From positions 806,001-870,000 of the forward strand of contig NZ_RDTE01000003.1 of the NCBI RefSeq assembly GCF_004125265.1: DNA of 64,000 bases. Reading direction: 5' to 3'. The DNA comes from Streptomyces lydicus. Lineage in GTDB: Bacteria; Actinomycetota; Actinomycetes; Streptomycetales; Streptomycetaceae. The notes beneath the pieces were generated by a model. It made no database searches. It was not told the DNA's origin and saw only the letters and a list, made by a program, of their open reading frames with translations. The number at the start of each line of letters is the position of its first letter. Position 1 is the first letter of the stretch. Made by a program: the position numbers and the translations under genes. Shown one piece after another: positions 37,045 through 45,834 of this stretch.

Positions 37045-37345
37045 CTGGTGCCTCCACAGACCTTGGATACGCGGGTGGGGCAAAGGGCGCGCCGGCGCCC
37101 CCGCCAGCGACATACTAAGCGGTCGGTATCCTCCAGGGAACAGTCTCCGCCACATCGCGGGGAGGGTCCGGCGTCATGGATTCCCCCGCGGCGCAGGGCT
37201 CGACCGGCCGAGGCGGCGCCGGGTGCAGCCATGCACAGGGGGCTGAGGCCGCGCCCCCCGGCCCGACCGCGCGAGGTGGTTCAGGTACCGCCCGGCTCGG
37301 CGCGCGTCGAGGCTCAGGTGCCCCCGGTCCGGCGCGTACGGAGGC

Positions 37346-37828
37346 TCAGGTGCGCCCGGCCCGCTGCTGGGCGTCGCGCAGGGTCTCGGACGGGGTGGCC
37401 CACCGGGCCCGTATCACCGGGAAGCCGGCCTTCTCGCAGGCGTCGCAGACGAGTTCGTCGTCGTCGACGACATGGCGGACCTCGCGGCCGCGCGCGATCC
37501 GGCGCAGGATCTCCAGCTTGGTGTGCCGGGCCGGGCGCCGGTCACTTTCGGGACGCATCCACAACCGGCCCTCGGGCAGCCCGTGCCGGGCGAGCCAGGC
37601 CAGCGTGTCGCGGCGGCAGCGCTCCGGGCGGCCGGTCAGATAGACGACCTCGCAGTCCTCGGTGCTGCGCAGGGCCAGGGCCACCCCTTCGGCGAGCGGA
37701 GGGTCCTCGGTGGCGGCCGCGAAGAACGCCTTCCAGTCGCGCGGGGTGCGGCGCAGCAGATGCTGCCGGTGACCGGCGTCGGCGAGCGTGCCGTCCAGGT
37801 CGAAGACCGCCAGGGGGCGCTTCGTCAT
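37346..37828 (-). CDS. HAD-superfamily phosphatase, polynucleotide-kinase 3'-phosphatase-like
   Basis: 160 aa. HAD motif I FDLDGTLAD, motif II LTGRPERCR with a caged loop, a Lys in KLEILRRIA, and motif IV DDDELVCD. The short length and TGRPE...W segment match the small HAD phosphatases annotated as PNKP-like. ATG overlaps the HxlR stop (ATGA), so it is coupled to that regulator. Confidence 0.82.
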   Translation of the reverse strand: MTKRPLAVFDLDGTLADAGHRQHLLRRTPRDWKAFFAAATEDPPLAEGVALALRSTEDCEVVYLTGRPERCRRDTLAWLARHGLPEGRLWMRPESDRRPARHTKLEILRRIARGREVRHVVDDDELVCDACEKAGFPVIRARWATPSETLRDAQQRAGRT

Positions 37829-38598
37829 GCCGTTGCCGTCCTCTTCCGTCGCCGCCGTCCGCCGGACACCTCGGGCCAGGTGACCACGATCCGGCCGGAT
37901 TCGATGCCCTGCGCGAGGGAGAGGCGATCGTAGGCGATCTCGGCACAGGTCGCGGTGTCCATCCGCAACCGCACATCGGGGCGCTCGGCGGGACCATCCG
38001 CATAACCGGGCCGACCGTCCGCGGAGCGCGGCCCGCCGTCCGCGGAGAGCGGCCCACCGTCCGCAGCGCGCGACCAGCCGTCCACATCGCCGGGCCGGCC
38101 ATCCGGACCGTCGGAGTCCAGCCCGGCGCCCCCCACTCCCCCGCCCCCGAGGACGACATGGAACTCACCCTCGTCGAGGGCGATACCGACCACCTCGACG
38201 CCCTCCGTGAAATGCCGGGCCAGCCGGGGGACGAGGGGCAGCGCGAACCAGTGGGCCCGCACCGCGTCCGTCGGGCGCTTCTCGTCCAGGGCGGGGGCGC
38301 CCCACTCGGCGAGGGCGGTCAGCGCGGGCAGCAGCGCACGGCCGCGGGGGGTGAGTTCGTAGACGAAGGCCGCTCCGGGCGGGGCGAGCCGGCGGCGGGT
38401 GACCAGGCCGTCCCGCTCCATGTCCTTGAGCCGGGAGGCGAGCATGTCGGTGCTGACGCCCGGCAGATCGGCGTGCAGATCGGTGTAGCGCCGGGAGCCG
38501 CCCAGCAGTTCCCGGACGATCAGGAGCGTCCAGCGGTCGCCCACGGCGTCCAGGGCTCGGGCAACGGCGCAGTACTGGTCATAACTTCGGCGCGGCAT
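37825..38598 (-). CDS. HxlR-type winged-helix regulator with C-terminal SCP2-like domain
   Basis: 257 aa. CAVARALDAVGDRWTLLIVRELL and LPGVSTDMLASRLKDMERDGLV are the HxlR DNA-binding signatures. The C-terminal half ends in a SCP2-like ligand fold (ATCAEIAYDRLSLAQGIESG). A ~45-residue Asp/Gly/Arg-rich repeat tract sits within that domain. ATG at 38598 taken; a second in-frame ATG is at 38610. Divergent from the aminotransferase with twin palindromes between them, so autoregulation and control of that gene are likely. Confidence 0.87.
   Translation of the reverse strand: MPRRSYDQYCAVARALDAVGDRWTLLIVRELLGGSRRYTDLHADLPGVSTDMLASRLKDMERDGLVTRRRLAPPGAAFVYELTPRGRALLPALTALAEWGAPALDEKRPTDAVRAHWFALPLVPRLARHFTEGVEVVGIALDEGEFHVVLGGGGVGGAGLDSDGPDGRPGDVDGWSRAADGGPLSADGGPRSADGRPGYADGPAERPDVRLRMDTATCAEIAYDRLSLAQGIESGRIVVTWPEVSGGRRRRKRTATA
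38015..38098. repeat. 21-bp in-frame tandem repeat (x4) in the HxlR gene
   Basis: Four 21-bp units beginning CCGTCCGC (38015, 38036, 38057, 38078; the last is divergent) encode the low-complexity insert of the HxlR regulator. Confidence 0.8.
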
Positions 38599-38621
38599 GA
38601 CACCCAGCATAGACAGAGGTT

Positions 38622-38655
38622 GGACTTTCCAAGTCCCCACTTGGTAAAACCAAGT
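38622..38655. promoter_or_regulatory. Twin operator palindromes between HxlR gene and aminotransferase gene
   Basis: GGACTTTCCAAGTCC (38622-38636, 6-bp arms, TCC spacer) and ACTTGGTAAAACCAAGT (38639-38655, 7-bp arms, AAA spacer) have centres 18 bp apart. The spacer-containing ACTT...AAGT form is like known HxlR-family sites. They lie 24 bp from the regulator start and 57 bp from the aminotransferase start. Confidence 0.7.
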
Positions 38656-38712
38656 ACGGTGTATCGAATGCTGCCGCGCCGCGCGGTGAGCGAGGGACCG
38701 GGAGGCCACCGC

Positions 38713-39924
38713 ATGCAGTTCAAGCAGTCCAGCAAGATGGCCGACGTCTGCTACGAGATCCGCGGGCCGGTGATCGAGCACGCGGACGCACTGGAGGAGG
38801 CCGGCCACAGCGTGCTGCGGCTGAACACCGGCAACCCGGCTCTGTTCGGCTTCGAGTGCCCGGAGGAGATCCTGCAGGACATGCTGCGCAACCTCTCCCG
38901 TGCGCACGGCTACACGGAGTCCCAGGGCATCCTCTCGGCCCGCCGCGCGGTGGCCCAGCGCTACCAGGAGAGCGGGCTGCCGGATGTCGATGTGGACGAC
39001 ATCTACCTGGGCAACGGCGTCTCCGAACTCGTCTCGATGGCGGTGCAGGCACTGCTCGACGACGGCGACGAAGTCCTCATCCCGGCCCCCGACTTCCCGC
39101 TGTGGACGGCGGTCACCACGCTCGCGGGCGGCAAGGCCGTGCACTACCTCTGCGACGAGTCGGCGGACTGGCTGCCGGACCTCGACGACCTCGCCTCGAA
39201 GATCACCGACCGCACCCGGGCCCTGGTCATCATCAACCCGAACAACCCGACCGGCGCGGTCTACCCCCGCGAGCTGCTGGAGGGCATGCTCGACCTCGCC
39301 CGCCGCCACGGCCTGATGGTCTTCGCCGATGAGATCTACGACCGGATCCTGTACGACGACGAGGTCCACCACCACGCCGCGGTACTCGCCCCCGACCTGG
39401 TCTGCCTCACCTTCAGCGGCCTGTCCAAGTCCTACCGCGTGGCCGGCTTCCGCTCCGGCTGGCTGGTGGTCTCCGGTCCCAGGCAGCACGCCGCCGACTA
39501 CCTGGAGGGCCTGGGCACCCTCGCGTCCATGCGGCTGTGCCCGAACGCGCCCGCCCAGTACGCCATCCAGGCCGCGCTCGGCGGCCGCCAGACCATCGAG
39601 GACCTGGTGCTGCCGGGCGGCAGGCTGCGCGAGCAGCGCGACCGGGCCTGGGAACGGCTGAACGAAATCCCGGGCGTCTCCTGCGTCAAGCCCAGGGGCG
39701 CGCTCTACGCCTTCCCCCGCCTCGATCCCGCGGTCCACAAGATCCACGACGACGAGAAGTTCGTCCTCGACCTCCTCCTCCGGGAAAAGATCCAGGTCGT
39801 CCAGGGCACCGGTTTCAACTGGCCGCACCCCGACCACTTCCGCATCCTCACCCTCCCGCACGCCGACGACCTCGACGCCGCGATCAGCCGGATCGGACGC
39901 TTCCTGGCGGGCTATCGCCAGTGA
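38713..39924 (+). CDS. Pyridoxal-phosphate aminotransferase, AlaA-type (class I/II)
   Basis: 403 aa. Near-universal for the alanine-synthesising AlaA group: MQFKQSSKMADVCYEIRGP start, LNTGNPALFGF, INPNNPTGAVYP, FADEIYDRILYDD, and the PLP Lys in FSGLSKSYRVAGFRSGW. It makes alanine from pyruvate with glutamate, in the cytosol. ATG at 38713 has GGGAGG upstream. The frame runs open far upstream, but that part is antisense to the HxlR and oxidoreductase genes. Regulated, by inference, by the divergent HxlR protein. Confidence 0.9.
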   Translation: MQFKQSSKMADVCYEIRGPVIEHADALEEAGHSVLRLNTGNPALFGFECPEEILQDMLRNLSRAHGYTESQGILSARRAVAQRYQESGLPDVDVDDIYLGNGVSELVSMAVQALLDDGDEVLIPAPDFPLWTAVTTLAGGKAVHYLCDESADWLPDLDDLASKITDRTRALVIINPNNPTGAVYPRELLEGMLDLARRHGLMVFADEIYDRILYDDEVHHHAAVLAPDLVCLTFSGLSKSYRVAGFRSGWLVVSGPRQHAADYLEGLGTLASMRLCPNAPAQYAIQAALGGRQTIEDLVLPGGRLREQRDRAWERLNEIPGVSCVKPRGALYAFPRLDPAVHKIHDDEKFVLDLLLREKIQVVQGTGFNWPHPDHFRILTLPHADDLDAAISRIGRFLAGYRQ

Positions 39925-40040
39925 CACCGGGCCGCGGGCGCGCCTAGGTGTACTGAACTGCAGCGTTGTTAACTCAGCTGATGGGGAGGGCTGGCGGGGC
40001 GGCCGTGCGTCAGCCGGACCTGACACGCAGTCCGGTCCGG

Positions 40041-40715
40041 TCAGTGCTCGGCGCGGCTGGGGTGACTGTGCCCCGTCTTGCGCGTCCACAGTGAAATATC
40101 GCTGCTCGTCGCGACGGCGAGGGTCTGCCCGGAGGGCGAGAAGCCGGCTGCCCGGAATTCGGAGTAGTTCGAGTGGAAGATGTGCCACCACCGCTCGCCG
40201 TGGGGACCGGAGTGAGGCAGCCCGCCGTCACGGGAGAGCAAGACCCGGTCATTCGGCCACGCCGGGGTGACGACCTCCAGATACCAACCGTCTGCGGTGG
40301 TGGTGTGCAGTCCTCCACCGAAGAGCCCCGCTATGTGTACCCGGCTTCCGGTGATCGGCCCCAGGCCGGGGCAGGACAAGTCCGGCGCGCTGTCGGGAGT
40401 CTCGTCCTCGGGGTCGGGTTCGCGGTCCCTGGCGATCTTCTCCCCGGTGACGGCGTCGAAAAGGCCGTGACCGTCGCGTGAGACGACCATCACCAGATCG
40501 CGGCGGTCCTCGGGATGCGACGCGAAGCCGATTCCGAGGAGCCCGCCGACGGGGACAAGGCCAACGGATTGCCAGGCTTCGGGTGCCGGCACAACAGGGG
40601 CTGCAAGGAGCCGTTCCCGCATCGCTTGTTGGTAGGCGGACAGCTTCGGCTCAACATCCGGGCTCTCGACCGGGGTGATCTTCTCCGTTGGCTTCGTCAC
40701 GGCCCCATGATCCAC
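40041..40715 (-). CDS. Hypothetical protein, WD40-like segments
   Basis: 224 aa. FSPSGQTLAVATSSDISLWTR near the end resembles a single WD/beta-propeller blade, and the middle has similar beta-rich stretches (GLFDAVTGEKI); no full propeller. No signal peptide. GTG at 40715 chosen, with a second GTG 15 bases later; neither has a strong ribosome site. Divergent from the APH-fold gene across 248 bp in which I see no other feature. Confidence 0.65.
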   Translation of the reverse strand: MDHGAVTKPTEKITPVESPDVEPKLSAYQQAMRERLLAAPVVPAPEAWQSVGLVPVGGLLGIGFASHPEDRRDLVMVVSRDGHGLFDAVTGEKIARDREPDPEDETPDSAPDLSCPGLGPITGSRVHIAGLFGGGLHTTTADGWYLEVVTPAWPNDRVLLSRDGGLPHSGPHGERWWHIFHSNYSEFRAAGFSPSGQTLAVATSSDISLWTRKTGHSHPSRAEH

Positions 40716-40963
40716 GCTTCGGCAGGCTTACCTCAACGGAGTTGCTACCTACCTGCGTCCAGACACGCTTCTTCGCAGGCTATGAACGCGGCTTGATGAT
40801 CCACGTCAAGAGGGTTGCCCCCGAGCGCGATCGCTCGACAGGCCCCGGCCCCGCCTGCCGTCACCACCCGTGGGTACGGTCGCCTTGATGTCTGTTGCCG
40901 GCCGCTGCCTGCCTCGGCGGTCTGCGCTACGGGGTTGGCGGTGTTGAGGGAGTGGATACGGGC

Positions 40964-41884
40964 ATGGCGTCTGATGCTGACCGGAGCACGGGAAACGGGT
41001 TCACGTCGGGCGCCGCCACGCAGGTGCTGGCCGCGGCATGTCGGCGGGCGGGGCTCGACGGCGACGGAGCGCGCCTGATCCGCCTGGGGGAGAACGCGCT
41101 GTTCCGGCTGGCTGCCCACCCTGTGGTGGTGCGGATCGCCCGGTCGGCCGAATACCTGGACTCGGCCCGGGGCGAGGTTCAGGTGTCGCGCTGGCTGTCG
41201 CGCGAAGGCTTCCCCGTGACGCGCGCGGCTGAGGACCTGGAGCAGCCCATGGTCGTCGACGGCCATCCGGTGACGTTCTGGCACCTGATCGAGGAGGGGG
41301 ACCGCAAGGCAACATACGGAGAGTTGGGCGCGGTCCTCCGGGATCTGCACTCGCTCAGCCTGCCGGACACGCTGAACCTGCCTCGGTACCCCGTCCTGGA
41401 CCGGACCGACCGACGGATCAATGCGGCAGTCGACATACCGGAGGACGACCGCGCGTTCCTGCGGAAGCGCGCGCGTGAGTTGCGGGACCGCGTGGCGGAC
41501 CTTCGGTTCGAGTCCGAGAAGGGGCCCGTGCACGGGGACGCTCACGTGCAGAACCTGATGGTGGACCGGAGCGATCAGGTGATCCTGATCGATCTGGAGC
41601 GGTTCAGCTTCGACCACCCCGAGTGGGACCTGATGGTCACCGCCACCGAGCATCACAGCCTGGGATGGCAGACCAAGGAACAGTACGGCGCCTTCGTCGG
41701 CGCCTATGGGCGGGATCTCCGTACGTGGTCGGGCTTCTCCACTCTCCGAGCAGTGCAGGAATTCAACATGACGACATGGCTCATGCAGAACGTGTCCGAG
41801 AGCGGAGAGACGGCTGCGGAGTACGCCCGTCGGATCTCTTCGCTCCGGAACGAGGACGCACCGCGCGACTGGACCCCGGGGTGA
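40964..41884 (+). CDS. Aminoglycoside phosphotransferase (APH)-fold kinase
   Basis: 306 aa. Kinase-like fold with a catalytic loop GPVHGDAHVQNLMVD (Asp and Asn of HGDxxxxN) and the metal-binding LIDLERFSFDHPEWDLM. The family covers antibiotic, choline, homoserine and other small-molecule kinases; there is no basis here to name the substrate or to infer resistance. ATG at 40964 with GAGGGAG upstream. Convergent with the TPR regulator, 6 nt apart. Confidence 0.82.
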   Translation: MASDADRSTGNGFTSGAATQVLAAACRRAGLDGDGARLIRLGENALFRLAAHPVVVRIARSAEYLDSARGEVQVSRWLSREGFPVTRAAEDLEQPMVVDGHPVTFWHLIEEGDRKATYGELGAVLRDLHSLSLPDTLNLPRYPVLDRTDRRINAAVDIPEDDRAFLRKRARELRDRVADLRFESEKGPVHGDAHVQNLMVDRSDQVILIDLERFSFDHPEWDLMVTATEHHSLGWQTKEQYGAFVGAYGRDLRTWSGFSTLRAVQEFNMTTWLMQNVSESGETAAEYARRISSLRNEDAPRDWTPG

Positions 41885-41890
41885 CCTCGA

Positions 41891-43264
41891 CTACTCGTCG
41901 TCCAGCCGGTTCATCGCGTCCCGCACCTGCCCGCTGAACCGCTGAACCGCAGGGTGTGTCCCGTAAACGGACACCTCACGTTGGAAGTCGCCCACATACC
42001 GCTGGAACCGAGCCGACTCCAGGGCATCCCCGGCTTCGACAGCGGGGCCGGCGGTCGTCACGGCGGCGTCAAGGTCGCCGTTGAGCAGTTGGCTCTGTGC
42101 GAGCACCATGCGGCAGAACCCGAGCGTACGGGCGTATTTGGGGTCGGTGAGTTCGACAGCGCGTTCGGCGAAGCGGACGGCTTCGGCGCCCTGTCCGAGA
42201 TCGCGGAAGCAGTGGCAGAACTCCCCGATCAGCTCGGCTTCGTCCATGTACGAGAGCCATTCGGGATCGTCTGCGCTGTCGGCACGCTCGAAGTACCTCT
42301 CGGCCTCGCTCATCGCGCGGGCAGCACCTTTGTGATCCTCCGCTGTCGACAGGGCACGTGCCTCATGAGCGGAGAACAGTGCCATCGCACGCGGGGTGGA
42401 TGCGGCCTTCCCACCTTCCACCGACGCACGGGCCAGTGTCAGAGCCCGGTGCACCTGGCCCAGGTAGTTGGCCTGGTGGCTCATATTGGCCAGGATGCGC
42501 GCGCCCATCATGCGATCGCCCACCACCTGAGTCAGCCGCAGCGTCGACATCATGTAGCGGTCGGAAAGTGCATGGTTTCCGCTGTCGTACGCAGTCCAGG
42601 CGAGAAGCTGCGACATCTCCGATGCGGCCTGGAACAGCGCCTCGCCCACCTTGGCGCTGTAGCTGGATCCCAGCAGGGGCAGTACGTCTTCCCGGAAGTA
42701 GTGCCGGAACGCCTTGTGCGCGTGTCCGCCGCCGAACTGGAAGTCCAGCTGCATGAAGAACCCCGCTGCGGTCCGGATCGCGGCGACGTCACGCATGCCG
42801 ACCCGTCGAGTAGCGGGGGCATCGGCGGGCATACCGTCCGGGCGGGAGACGAGCCACGAGAGGGCAGCGGACTGCACGTCGGCGTCCGGAAGCTGGGGTT
42901 CGTCCGACGGCCCGTCCTCCGGACGCCGGTACGTAAGACCGTCAAGGGCGTTCAGCGTCTCGGCCAGCGAGCCAGCGTATCCCATGCCGACCGAGGGCGT
43001 CGGGGCCTGCGCAGCACCCGGGAATCCCAGATCTTGCGGCGTGACCCTCCGCCGCAACTTGTCACTCAGAGCCTCGGCGACGAACACGGCTGTCTGCCGC
43101 TGGATACCGCTCCCGTCCAACCATCGCTGAACGGCAACGTGCGTCGTCCCGAGGTGTTCACCGTGCCGCTGCGCGACCTCGCGGACTCGTCTGGCCAGTC
43201 CCTTGTTGGAGGCTCCAGCCTCCGCCATGACGGTGGCCAACTGGTGGTTGGGTTCTCTGCTCAC
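41891..43264 (-). CDS. NsdA-like helix-turn-helix/TPR regulator
   Basis: 457 aa. The N-terminus (SREPNHQLATVMAEAGASN, then GTTHVAVQRWLDG) is a divergent helix-turn-helix as in the Streptomyces NsdA family; the rest (~150-457) is a row of TPR-type helical pairs. Such proteins repress development or antibiotic synthesis, or regulate neighbouring genes. GTG start. It is divergent from three small genes, with GAACCCC-type repeats in between. Assignment to NsdA itself is not claimed. Confidence 0.75.
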   Translation of the reverse strand: MSREPNHQLATVMAEAGASNKGLARRVREVAQRHGEHLGTTHVAVQRWLDGSGIQRQTAVFVAEALSDKLRRRVTPQDLGFPGAAQAPTPSVGMGYAGSLAETLNALDGLTYRRPEDGPSDEPQLPDADVQSAALSWLVSRPDGMPADAPATRRVGMRDVAAIRTAAGFFMQLDFQFGGGHAHKAFRHYFREDVLPLLGSSYSAKVGEALFQAASEMSQLLAWTAYDSGNHALSDRYMMSTLRLTQVVGDRMMGARILANMSHQANYLGQVHRALTLARASVEGGKAASTPRAMALFSAHEARALSTAEDHKGAARAMSEAERYFERADSADDPEWLSYMDEAELIGEFCHCFRDLGQGAEAVRFAERAVELTDPKYARTLGFCRMVLAQSQLLNGDLDAAVTTAGPAVEAGDALESARFQRYVGDFQREVSVYGTHPAVQRFSGQVRDAMNRLDDE

Positions 43265-43326
43265 GTTCTGCTGGCACCCCCGGCGTCACGTCAAGTGTTC
43301 ATCGTGTCACACCAGGTTTGGCCGTA

Positions 43327-43388
43327 GGGGGTTCATCGCGAACCCCCTGGAGCGAAATCTCGAACCCCTCGTGTGCACATGAACCCCC
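43327..43388. promoter_or_regulatory. GAACCCC repeat cluster, candidate operator
   Basis: A perfect palindrome GGGGGTTC-N5-GAACCCCC (43327-43347) is followed by two more GAACCCC copies in direct order at 43362 and 43381 (spacing 22 and 19 bp). It lies in the divergent gap between the NsdA-like regulator and the three-gene operon, so autoregulation is likely. Confidence 0.6.
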
Positions 43389-43499
43389 GTATGAACGCTG
43401 CCTCTTGGCCAAAGACGGTCGTTGACTGTCGAGACAAGACACCCCGGCGGTGCGTGACGGCACCCCGGGGCATGGCCAACCTGATGGAAGCAGGTCGAC

Positions 43500-43796
43500 A
43501 TGCGGAACCATATCGCCAGGCTTTTCGAGTGGCTGCTGACAGTCCTACTGCCCGCTCCGGGGCACCACCGCGCGGTGGGAACGAGCCAAGTGGTCGGCTG
43601 CGTGGACACACCGACGATCAGGTTCAGGGTGCCGCGGGTCCCTGACCCGTACCTCTGGGGCCCGATCCGCGGTGAGGACGTTCAGCTCGTCCGCCCCTAC
43701 CTCGTTACCCACGAGCAGCAGACGCAGCGCCGGGCCGAGTCTGGCCGCTGCTCCGGATCACTGTGCGACTCGCAGTGGATGGCGGTGACGTGGTGA
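43500..43796 (+). CDS. Small hypothetical protein, first gene of a three-gene coupled unit
   Basis: 98 aa. Begins with an amphipathic/hydrophobic helix (LFEWLLTVLLPAPGHHRAV), then a segment VPDPYLWGPIRGEDVQLVRPYL that I recognise as a pattern common in streptomycete small proteins next to HTH genes. ATG with GGAAGCAGG before it. Role unknown. Confidence 0.65.
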   Translation: MRNHIARLFEWLLTVLLPAPGHHRAVGTSQVVGCVDTPTIRFRVPRVPDPYLWGPIRGEDVQLVRPYLVTHEQQTQRRAESGRCSGSLCDSQWMAVTW

Positions 43797-44131
43797 GTGC
43801 CAACCTGCGTCTCCTCCCGTGGCCCGGTCCCGCCGGACAGCGCTCGTACCTGTCGACCGACGACGGCGACAGCCCTCTCGCACAGCTCGCCGACGAAATG
43901 GAAGAGGTCCAGCTCCAGATGGGCGCCGAACTACTCGACCACGCGGCGAAACTGCTCGAAGGCCAGAAGGCCAACGCCGTGGAACTCCGATTCCTGAGTG
44001 CCCGGTTGTGCGAGGCACTTCGGGACGCGCTGAGGGTGGCTGAGAGCCGAGGCGAACGGCTGCCCGAACCCGATGACGAGGATGCCGAGCAGGGCAATCT
44101 GTCGACAGGTGACAGCGGGACGATCGGATGA
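43793..44131 (+). CDS. Small hypothetical protein, second gene of the coupled unit
   Basis: 112 aa. GTG overlaps the previous stop (GTGA). A long acidic helix (SPLAQLADEMEEVQLQMGAE to ALRDALRVAESR) dominates; probably coiled. No family named. Confidence 0.65.
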   Translation: MSANLRLLPWPGPAGQRSYLSTDDGDSPLAQLADEMEEVQLQMGAELLDHAAKLLEGQKANAVELRFLSARLCEALRDALRVAESRGERLPEPDDEDAEQGNLSTGDSGTIG

Positions 44132-44400
44132 GCCGGACCGCACGGGAGACACCGGGATGGGAGATCGCACCGGTAGCGAGCAAGTCAGTGAACCGTGGAC
44201 CGGACGGACGGATGGCGCTGACGCTCCAGATCACCCGCCATGGGGACCTCGTCGCAACCGCTCCGCTGCAGCTGACCGTAGCTGAGGCGGAGCGAGTGCA
44301 CGCTGCGCTCTGCCATGCGCTCGACCAAGAGCCCGTGCCCGACGATGCGCCGGTGTGCCGCAAGTCGATCCAGTACCCGGGCGGCCGACAACGCTTCTGA
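44128..44400 (+). CDS. Small hypothetical protein, third gene of the coupled unit
   Basis: 90 aa. ATG overlaps the previous stop (ATGA). Short beta-rich start (MALTLQITRHGDLVATAPLQ) followed by one helix. Unknown. A perfect hairpin at 44528-44550 is 128 nt downstream. Confidence 0.6.
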   Translation: MSRTARETPGWEIAPVASKSVNRGPDGRMALTLQITRHGDLVATAPLQLTVAEAERVHAALCHALDQEPVPDDAPVCRKSIQYPGGRQRF

Positions 44401-44527
44401 CCCCTACGGGCCTGCGACCAGCCAGAGGCGCTACGCGTAACAACCGCAGACATGACGCCGGACCACCCCTCAAACCCTGGCAGGCGCGGGGCGGTCCGGC
44501 AGGGGATCACTCCCAAACGATCACGAA

Positions 44528-44550
44528 CCCCGGTGCCGATGGCACCGGGG
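44528..44550 (+). terminator. Hairpin after the three-gene unit
   Basis: Perfect 10-bp inverted repeat CCCCGGTGCC / GGCACCGGGG with loop GAT, followed by a C/T-rich stretch. Confidence 0.65.
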
Positions 44551-44624
44551 CTCTCGTCGTGTCCTCCTGCGGCGTGACCCAGCGCAGACAGTGTTCAACC
44601 AGCTTGCGAGGAAAGGCTTATGGA

Positions 44625-44790
44625 ATGGACGGCATCAGGGGCGACGGATTCGACGGTGAGGACCTGGACCCAGATGCGGTCCTGTGGGTATGCGGGGTGG
44701 ACTACCTAACTGGCTGGCGAGATGCGGCGTGGGCGGTGGCAGAGCTCGGCAATGCGCTGACAGCAGCAGGGCAGCAGGTGGGAAGCGACA
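44625..44790 (+). CDS. 5' part of a small unknown gene, possibly frameshifted into the acetyltransferase frame
   Basis: ATG with GAGGAAAGG upstream gives a plausible acidic start (DPDAVLWVCGVDYLTGWRDA, then AVAELGNALTAAGQQVG). The frame then loses coding character. From ~44,791 a different frame reads GTKLRAAAATTARRAERRG and stays open into the acetyltransferase. Either a small gene interrupted by a frameshift, or a fusion broken near 44,780-44,790. The end given is where coding character is lost, not a stop. Confidence 0.35.
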
Positions 44791-44967
44791 GGAACCAAGC
44801 TGCGTGCAGCCGCGGCGACCACCGCGCGCCGCGCGGAACGAAGGGGCACCGAAGCTGCTGGGCTATTGCGGGAGCAGAAGGTCTTGATGGGCCCGCTGCA
44901 GGACAGGAGCAGCGGCCGACCCGGTTATCGATTGCAGACCTTCGGGACGGAGTGTCTGATCCCGGCT

Positions 44968-45834
44968 ATGACGATTGTGCTGGGTACGCCGGCTGTCGAC
45001 GGGGTACGCGAGGCCATGGCCGCGCTGCGGGAGTGGCAGTACGACGAAGCGCCGATGCAGTTGCATTCCGGGGACATCGGCTGGAACTACCGGTTCGGAA
45101 CGGCCGAGACGGCCGCGGTGGTGCGGACCTGGAGTCGGGACGGCCGGATTCTCGCGGTCGGGATGCTCGACTCGCCGACGCTGGTGCGGATGACGGTCGC
45201 TCCGGACGCTTTCCAGGATGAGGACTTGGCGCGGCGGCTCGTCGACGACTTCTCGCTGCCCGAGCGCGGCGTGCTGCCGGAGGGAACGGTGTCCCTCGAG
45301 GCCCCGCTGGGCCTGCTGCTCCACGACCTGCTGAGCAAGGAGGGCTGGGGCGTCGGCGAGCCGTGGACGCCGTTCTTCCGCGACCTCACCGAGCCGCTGG
45401 AGGACCCCGGCGCGCGGATCAAGTCGATCGGCCCGGAGCAGGCGCAGGACTTCGCAGACGTCCTGCGGTCGGCGTTCCACACCTCACGGCCTACGCGCGA
45501 GTACTGGCAGGCGATGTCGGCGGGACCGTTCCACGCCGACGCCCGCTGCCTGGGCGGCTATGACGACCAGAGCAGCGTGGCGGCGGTGGTGACGGTGTGG
45601 TCGGCCGGCCCGGGGAAGCCGGGGCTGGTCGAGCCGATGGGCGTCCACGAGGACCACCGTGGTCGCGGCTACGGCCGGGCGATCACCGTGGCCGGGGCGG
45701 CCGCGCTGCGGGAGATGGGCTCGTCGAGCGTACGTGTGTGCACACCGAGTTCCAATGTCGGCGGCGTCGCCACGTACAAGGCGGCCGGGTTCGAGGTGCG
45801 GCCGGAGGCTCGGGACCGGATCCGGACGGCCTGA
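44968..45834 (+). CDS. GNAT-family N-acetyltransferase
   Basis: 288 aa. C-terminal GNAT core with acetyl-CoA-binding VEPMGVHEDHRGRGYGRAI (the Q/RxxGxG/A loop) and SSNVGGVATYKAAGFEVR. The N-terminal ~140 residues are a second, degenerate GNAT-like half, a common double arrangement. ATG at 44968 chosen as the first good start; the frame is open ~100 bases before it. Substrate unknown. Confidence 0.78.
   Translation: MTIVLGTPAVDGVREAMAALREWQYDEAPMQLHSGDIGWNYRFGTAETAAVVRTWSRDGRILAVGMLDSPTLVRMTVAPDAFQDEDLARRLVDDFSLPERGVLPEGTVSLEAPLGLLLHDLLSKEGWGVGEPWTPFFRDLTEPLEDPGARIKSIGPEQAQDFADVLRSAFHTSRPTREYWQAMSAGPFHADARCLGGYDDQSSVAAVVTVWSAGPGKPGLVEPMGVHEDHRGRGYGRAITVAGAAALREMGSSSVRVCTPSSNVGGVATYKAAGFEVRPEARDRIRTA

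Noticed and set aside
35893..38712. N-terminal extension of the aminotransferase frame
   Set aside because: It runs antisense through the oxidoreductase, HAD and HxlR genes; AlaA proteins begin at MQFKQSS and a good ribosome site precedes that ATG.
40964..41884. Antibiotic-resistance role for the APH-fold gene
   Set aside because: Only the kinase fold is visible; substrate cannot be inferred from it.
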